Assembly (NCBI GenBank): GCA_964624465.1
Contig: CAZUZD010000242.1
Span: forward strand, 1-9,645
Direction of reading: 5' to 3'
Source of the DNA: CAZUZD01 sp964624465
GTDB taxonomy: Bacteria > Planctomycetota > Planctomycetia > Isosphaerales > Isosphaeraceae
DNA length: 9,645 nucleotides
The position numbers and the translations under genes are program-made. Below the pieces are notes generated by a model, which saw nothing but the letters and a program-made list of their open reading frames with translations, searched no databases and was not told the DNA's origin. Shown piece by piece: positions 6,636 through 9,645 of this stretch. The number at the start of each line of letters is the position of its first letter. The first letter of the stretch is position 1.

Positions 6636-8188
6636 GCGGCGAGGCGGGGGCCGACGGGCCCTGGGACCTGCTCGTCATCGGCGCCGGGGCCACCGGGCTG
6701 GGGGTGGCGGTCGACGCCGTGAGCCGTGGCTACCGGGTGGCGGTGGTCGAGGCGGGCGACCTGGCGCACGGCACGTCGAGCCGGAGCACGAAGCTGGTCC
6801 ACGGCGGCGTGCGGTACCTGGCCCGCGGGGAGATCGGCCTGGTGCGCGAGGCCCTGCACGAGCGCGGGGTCTTGCTCCGCAACGCGCCGCACCTGGTGCA
6901 CGAGCGCGAGTTCCTGGTCCCCGCCTACCGCTGGTGGACCCGCCCCTACTACGGCCTGGGCCTGACGCTCTACGACGTGCTCGCCGGCCGGCACCGGCTG
7001 GGTCGCACCCGGCTGCTGGGCCGCGCCGCCGCGCTCGAGCGGGCGGCCACGCTGGTGCCCGATCGCCTGCGGGGCGCGGTGGCCTACCGCGACGGCCAGT
7101 TCGACGACGCCAGGCTCGCCGTCGCCCTGGCCCGCACGGCCATCGACCGGGGCGCGGCGATCCGGACGCACACCCGGGTCGAGGCGATGATCCACGAGGG
7201 GGGCCGGCTGGCAGGCGTCCGCGCCGTCGACGCCGAGACGGGGCGGAGCGCCGAGCTGCGGGCCCGGGTCGTGGTCAACGCCACCGGCGTGTTCGCCGAC
7301 ACGATCCGCCAGCTCGACGAGCCCGGGGCGGCCCCCCTGCTCCGCCCGAGCCAGGGGGCGCACGTCGTGCTCGACCGCCGGTTCCTGCCGGGCGAATCGG
7401 CGATCATGGTGCCGAGGACCGACGACGGCCGGGTGCTGTTCGCGATCCCCTGGCTGGGCCGGGTGCTGGTCGGCACGACCGACGGCCCGGTGCCGGGCCC
7501 GGTGGCCGAGCCGCGCCCGATGGCCGAGGAGGTCGCCTACCTGCTCGACCACGCCGGCCGCTACCTGTCGCCGGCGCCCACGGCGGCCGACGTCCGCAGC
7601 ACCTTCGCCGGCCTGCGGCCGCTGATCGGCGGCGGGGCCCGCGGCACGGCGAAGCTCTCGCGCGAGCACCTGGTCGCCACCTCGCCGACCGGGCTGGTGA
7701 CGATCACCGGCGGCAAGTGGACGACCTACCGGCGGATGGCCGCCGACGCGGTCGACCAGGCGGCCGTGGTCGGCGGCCTGCCGCGACGGCCCTGCGTCAG
7801 CGCCGACGTCCCCCTGCGCGGCTGCCCCGCGCCCGGCCAGGCGCCCGATCCCGACCCGGTGCTGGCCGCCTACGGCACCGACGCGCCCGCGGTGCGGGCC
7901 CTGATGGCCGGCGATCCCGCGCTGGCCGCGCCGCTGCACCCGAGCCTGCCGTACGTCGGGGCGCAGGTCGTGTGGGCGGCGCGGCACGAGCTGGCGCGCA
8001 CGGTGGAGGACGTGCTGGCTCGCCGCACCCGCGCCCTGTTCCTCGACGCCGACGCGGCCGTGGCCGCCGCGCCCCGGGCGGCCGGGCTCCTGGCCGCCGC
8101 GCTGGGCCGCGACCCGGCCTGGGCCGCCGACCAGGTCGACCGCTTCGCGCGCCTGGCCGCCGGTTACGGGGTCCCCGCCCCGGGCTGA
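6632..8188 (+). CDS. glpD: FAD-dependent glycerol-3-phosphate dehydrogenase
   Basis: Oxidises sn-glycerol 3-phosphate to dihydroxyacetone phosphate and passes electrons through FAD to the respiratory quinone pool at the inner face of the cytoplasmic membrane. The 518 residues are normal for the family. An N-terminal Rossmann fold shows GAGATG (17-22) and the acidic ribose-binding E40. The signature GTSSRSTKLVHGGVRYL (47-63) follows, with the DAO-type core containing FAIPWLGRVLVGTTD and LVTITGGKWTTYR. The C-terminal helical domain (about 430-515) contains VVWAARHELARTVEDVLARRTR. No membrane span is evident; the enzyme is peripheral in known cases. The start has a weak ribosome site and overlaps the stop of a short upstream ORF (ATGA). 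The 3' end overlaps the convergent receiver-like gene by 25 bases. No glpK or glpF is nearby. A related amino-acid or hydroxy-acid oxidase is unlikely given the signature. Confidence 0.95.
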   Translation: MSGEAGADGPWDLLVIGAGATGLGVAVDAVSRGYRVAVVEAGDLAHGTSSRSTKLVHGGVRYLARGEIGLVREALHERGVLLRNAPHLVHEREFLVPAYRWWTRPYYGLGLTLYDVLAGRHRLGRTRLLGRAAALERAATLVPDRLRGAVAYRDGQFDDARLAVALARTAIDRGAAIRTHTRVEAMIHEGGRLAGVRAVDAETGRSAELRARVVVNATGVFADTIRQLDEPGAAPLLRPSQGAHVVLDRRFLPGESAIMVPRTDDGRVLFAIPWLGRVLVGTTDGPVPGPVAEPRPMAEEVAYLLDHAGRYLSPAPTAADVRSTFAGLRPLIGGGARGTAKLSREHLVATSPTGLVTITGGKWTTYRRMAADAVDQAAVVGGLPRRPCVSADVPLRGCPAPGQAPDPDPVLAAYGTDAPAVRALMAGDPALAAPLHPSLPYVGAQVVWAARHELARTVEDVLARRTRALFLDADAAVAAAPRAAGLLAAALGRDPAWAADQVDRFARLAAGYGVPAPG

Positions 8189-8571
8189 TCGGCCGCGGCC
8201 AGCGCGGCGGCGATCCGGGTGTCGGCCTCGGGCTTGCCAAGCTCGGCCTTGCCGAAGCCGGGCAGCGCGCCCCGCTCCTGCGCCTGGGCCTGCGCGTCGG
8301 CGTAGTTGCTCACGAGCATGACGGGGATCGCCGCCGTGGCGGGGTCGGCCTTGAGGGCCTCGATCAGCGTCAGGCCGGGCGCCCCGTCGCGGTCGCCGAC
8401 GCGATTGACCAGCACCAGGCCGAACGGCCCCCGGGTGCGGACCGCCTCCAGGGCCTGGGCGTGCGAGTCGGCCCCCTCGACGTCGGCCGCGAAGGCGCGG
8501 TCGAGGTGCCGGGTGATCTGGCCGTGGTCGTAGGAGCACTGGCCCACGCTCAGGACGCGCTTGCGAGGCAT
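8164..8571 (-). CDS. Degenerate response-regulator receiver-like protein
   Basis: A 135-residue single-domain protein with a CheY-like pattern: RVLSVGQCS (beta1), GPFGLVLVNRVGDRDG (beta3), GLTLIEALKADPATAAIPVMLVSNYADAQAQAQERGA (helix3-beta4-helix4) and GFGKAEL (beta5 region). At the expected phospho-acceptor site there is N56, not Asp, and the acidic pair after beta1 is replaced by G10-Q11. The switch Ser (S88) and a Lys (K108) are roughly in place. It probably cannot be phosphorylated conventionally and may act as a pseudo-receiver or protein-binding domain. The ATG at 8571 is chosen because GGAGAG lies just upstream and the fold starts at once; the frame extends further upstream without family support. 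It is divergent from a Ser/Thr kinase gene and overlaps the end of glpD tail to tail by 25 bases. Confidence 0.75.
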   Translation of the reverse strand: MPRKRVLSVGQCSYDHGQITRHLDRAFAADVEGADSHAQALEAVRTRGPFGLVLVNRVGDRDGAPGLTLIEALKADPATAAIPVMLVSNYADAQAQAQERGALPGFGKAELGKPEADTRIAAALAAADQPGAGTP

Positions 8572-8833
8572 CGGTCTCTCCGCTGGCGATCGCGGCCGCT
8601 CGGGCCGGCGGCGATCCGGTCCCCCCGGGCGCCCTCCCGCCTGCCACTGTAGCCCGGCGATCGCCGTCGCCTCAAGCCGGGCCGGACCGGGGGTCGGGCA
8701 TCCCAGGTCCGCCCACGTTCCTGGTATCAATGTCACCCGGCCTCACATCAGCACCACCGGGGGCCGGGTCCGGGTCCGGGTCCGGGGCCGGCTCCGGTTC
8801 GATCCGAACTCCGCCCCCGCAGGGGTCTGGCCC
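8572..8833. other. Divergent intergenic region, receiver-like gene / kinase gene
   Basis: This 262-base gap must hold promoters for both divergent signalling genes. TATCAA at 8725-8730 is a possible -10 box for the kinase, with no matching -35. A short GGGTCC-type repeat lies at 8761-8789. A Gly-Ser-rich open frame crossing the repeat looks like a translation of the repeat and not a gene. Confidence 0.55.
8761..8789 (+). repeat. GGGTCC hexamer microsatellite
   Basis: Three exact tandem GGGTCC units (8766-8783) are flanked by degenerate units GGGCC (8761-8765) and GGGGCC (8784-8789). It lies 45 to 73 bases before the kinase ATG, probably in its leader or promoter. Slippage here could alter promoter spacing or leader length, but that is inference. 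Confidence 0.7.
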
Positions 8834-9645
8834 ATGCCCACGCCTCCGCGCCCGGGCCCCGAACCGGCGCACGACCGACTGCTGCGAGAGCTGGCCGTGC
8901 GGGCCGGGCTGATCGGGCCGCTGGGGGACCTGGCGCCCGCGGCCGACGGCGACGGGCGGTCGCTGGCCGAACGCCTCTTCGAGGACGGCACGCTCCGCAG
9001 CACCGAGGCCGCCACCCTCCAGGCGCTGGCGACCGAGCACCTCGACCGCGCCGGCGGCGACGCCGACCGCGCGCTGGCCGACCTCGACCCGACCCCCGAC
9101 ACCGTCGCCTGGCCAGAGTCGGACTGCACCGTTACGAGCGAGGCTCGCGAGCCGGGTCCCGGGACCGGCGGAGCGGGCGGCGGGGAGCCGGCCGGCGGGC
9201 GGCGGTTCACGATCCTGCGGTCCTACGACGGCGGCAACCAGGGCCTGGTGTTCGTGGCCCTGGACCACGAGGTGGGCCGCGAGGTGGCGCTGAAGCGGAT
9301 CAACGCCAGGCTGGCCGACCGGCCGTCGGCGCGCGAGCGGTTCGTGCGCGAGGCGCAGATCACCGGCCGGCTGCAGCACCCCGGCATCGTGCCCGTCTAC
9401 AGCCTGGGCCACGGCCCCGACGGCCTGCCGTTCTACGCCATGCGGCTGGTCGTGGGGGACACGCTCCGCCAGGCGATCGACCGGGCCCGGGGCCGCCCGG
9501 TCGTCGAGTCCCCGGGCGCCGCGGCGGCCGCCACGCCGGCGCCGGTGCTCTCGCAGCGACAGCTCATCGGCCGCTTCGTCGCCCTCTGCCAGACGGTGGC
9601 GTACGCGCACGGCCAGGGGGTGCTGCACCGCGACCTGAAGCCCAG
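8834..9645 (+). CDS. Planctomycete-type Ser/Thr protein kinase, 3' part outside window
   Basis: The 270 visible codons are the N-terminal part of a Hanks-type (PknB-like) kinase. Residues about 10-80 form a helical module (DRLLRELAVRAGLIGPLGDL, then RAGGDADRALADL) that commonly precedes the kinase domain in Isosphaeraceae proteins. A Gly-rich linker follows, then the kinase N-lobe: a glycine-rich loop YDGGNQGLVFVA, catalytic lysine K154 (REVALKRI), helix-C glutamate E173, HPGIVPVYSLG, and a hinge FYAMRLV. The frame ends with the catalytic loop H265-R266-D267-L268-K269-P270, so the DFG motif and any membrane or sensor domains are outside. An Ala/Pro-rich insert lies between the hinge helix and LIGRFVALCQTVAYAH, which is usual for this family. 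The ATG at 8834 has AGGGG eight bases upstream (8821-8825). It is divergent from the receiver-like gene. Substrate and signal are unknown. Confidence 0.93.
   Translation, partial: MPTPPRPGPEPAHDRLLRELAVRAGLIGPLGDLAPAADGDGRSLAERLFEDGTLRSTEAATLQALATEHLDRAGGDADRALADLDPTPDTVAWPESDCTVTSEAREPGPGTGGAGGGEPAGGRRFTILRSYDGGNQGLVFVALDHEVGREVALKRINARLADRPSARERFVREAQITGRLQHPGIVPVYSLGHGPDGLPFYAMRLVVGDTLRQAIDRARGRPVVESPGAAAAATPAPVLSQRQLIGRFVALCQTVAYAHGQGVLHRDLKP
9142..9166. repeat. Two adjacent 12-bp palindromes in the kinase linker
   Basis: GGCTCGCGAGCC (9142-9153) and GGTCCCGGGACC (9155-9166) are each perfect palindromes separated by one base. They fall in the part of the kinase gene encoding the low-complexity linker (SEAREPGPGTGG) between the N-terminal module and the kinase domain. 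This could be a small interspersed repeat tolerated in a flexible linker. Single 12-bp palindromes are expected by chance at this GC content. Confidence 0.45.

Noticed and set aside
6278..8647. 789-residue minus-strand open frame opposite glpD
   Set aside because: It is the antisense shadow of glpD and of parts of the DUF1080 and receiver-like genes. Its translation is Arg/Gly/Ala/Pro-rich with no family motifs, a normal artefact at this GC content.
8730..8912. Short Gly-Ser-rich plus-strand frame (60 residues) before and into the kinase gene
   Set aside because: It is a translation of the GGGTCC repeat and overlaps the kinase start in another frame. No ribosome site or family resemblance.
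1..9645. A multi-gene novel system, CRISPR array or tRNA/rRNA genes
   Set aside because: No regular repeat-spacer pattern, no tRNA-like clover-leaf and no conserved operon of unknown genes were seen. The genes belong to unrelated, mostly known families.

Overview
The window is very GC-rich DNA (many 60-base lines exceed 75% G+C) and its gene content points to a planctomycete, most likely of the Isosphaeraceae type. The clues are a twin-arginine-exported sugar isomerase/epimerase-like TIM barrel, a secreted DUF1080 (3-keto-disaccharide hydrolase family) protein, and a Ser/Thr kinase with the planctomycete-style N-terminal helical module. The lineage is inferred from protein style; no rRNA is present.

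Layout: (1) 1-1570, minus: the N-terminal two thirds of an ATP-dependent Lon protease, cut off by the window edge. (2) 1571-1928: a divergent intergenic region with a candidate lon promoter and a nested stem-loop in the probable lon leader. (3) 1929-3589, plus: a probable two-gene operon of a Tat-exported TIM-barrel protein and a TTG-started DUF4287-DUF5655 protein. (4) 3618-3664: an 18-bp perfect hairpin between convergent genes. (5) 3678-5600, minus: a 640-residue DUF262-DUF1524 protein, related to GmrSD/SspE/BrxU-type modification-dependent restriction enzymes, in visibly lower-GC DNA with an AT-rich upstream region holding a perfect dyad. (6) 5688-6407, minus: a secreted DUF1080 protein. 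(7) 6585-8188, plus: a 16-codon upstream ORF whose stop overlaps the start of a FAD-dependent glycerol-3-phosphate dehydrogenase (GlpD). (8) 8164-8571, minus: a receiver-like protein with no phospho-acceptor aspartate, overlapping the glpD 3' end. (9) 8834-9645, plus: a Ser/Thr protein kinase cut off just after its HRDLKP motif.

The genes do not form one pathway. Two are housekeeping (lon, glpD), two are exported carbohydrate-related proteins, two are signalling proteins transcribed divergently, and one is a probable stand-alone defence gene. That gene (3678-5600) looks like a single-gene acquisition between core planctomycete genes and is the best candidate here for an accessory system. No complete multi-gene new system is visible. 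No tRNA, rRNA, CRISPR array, transposase or integrase was recognised.
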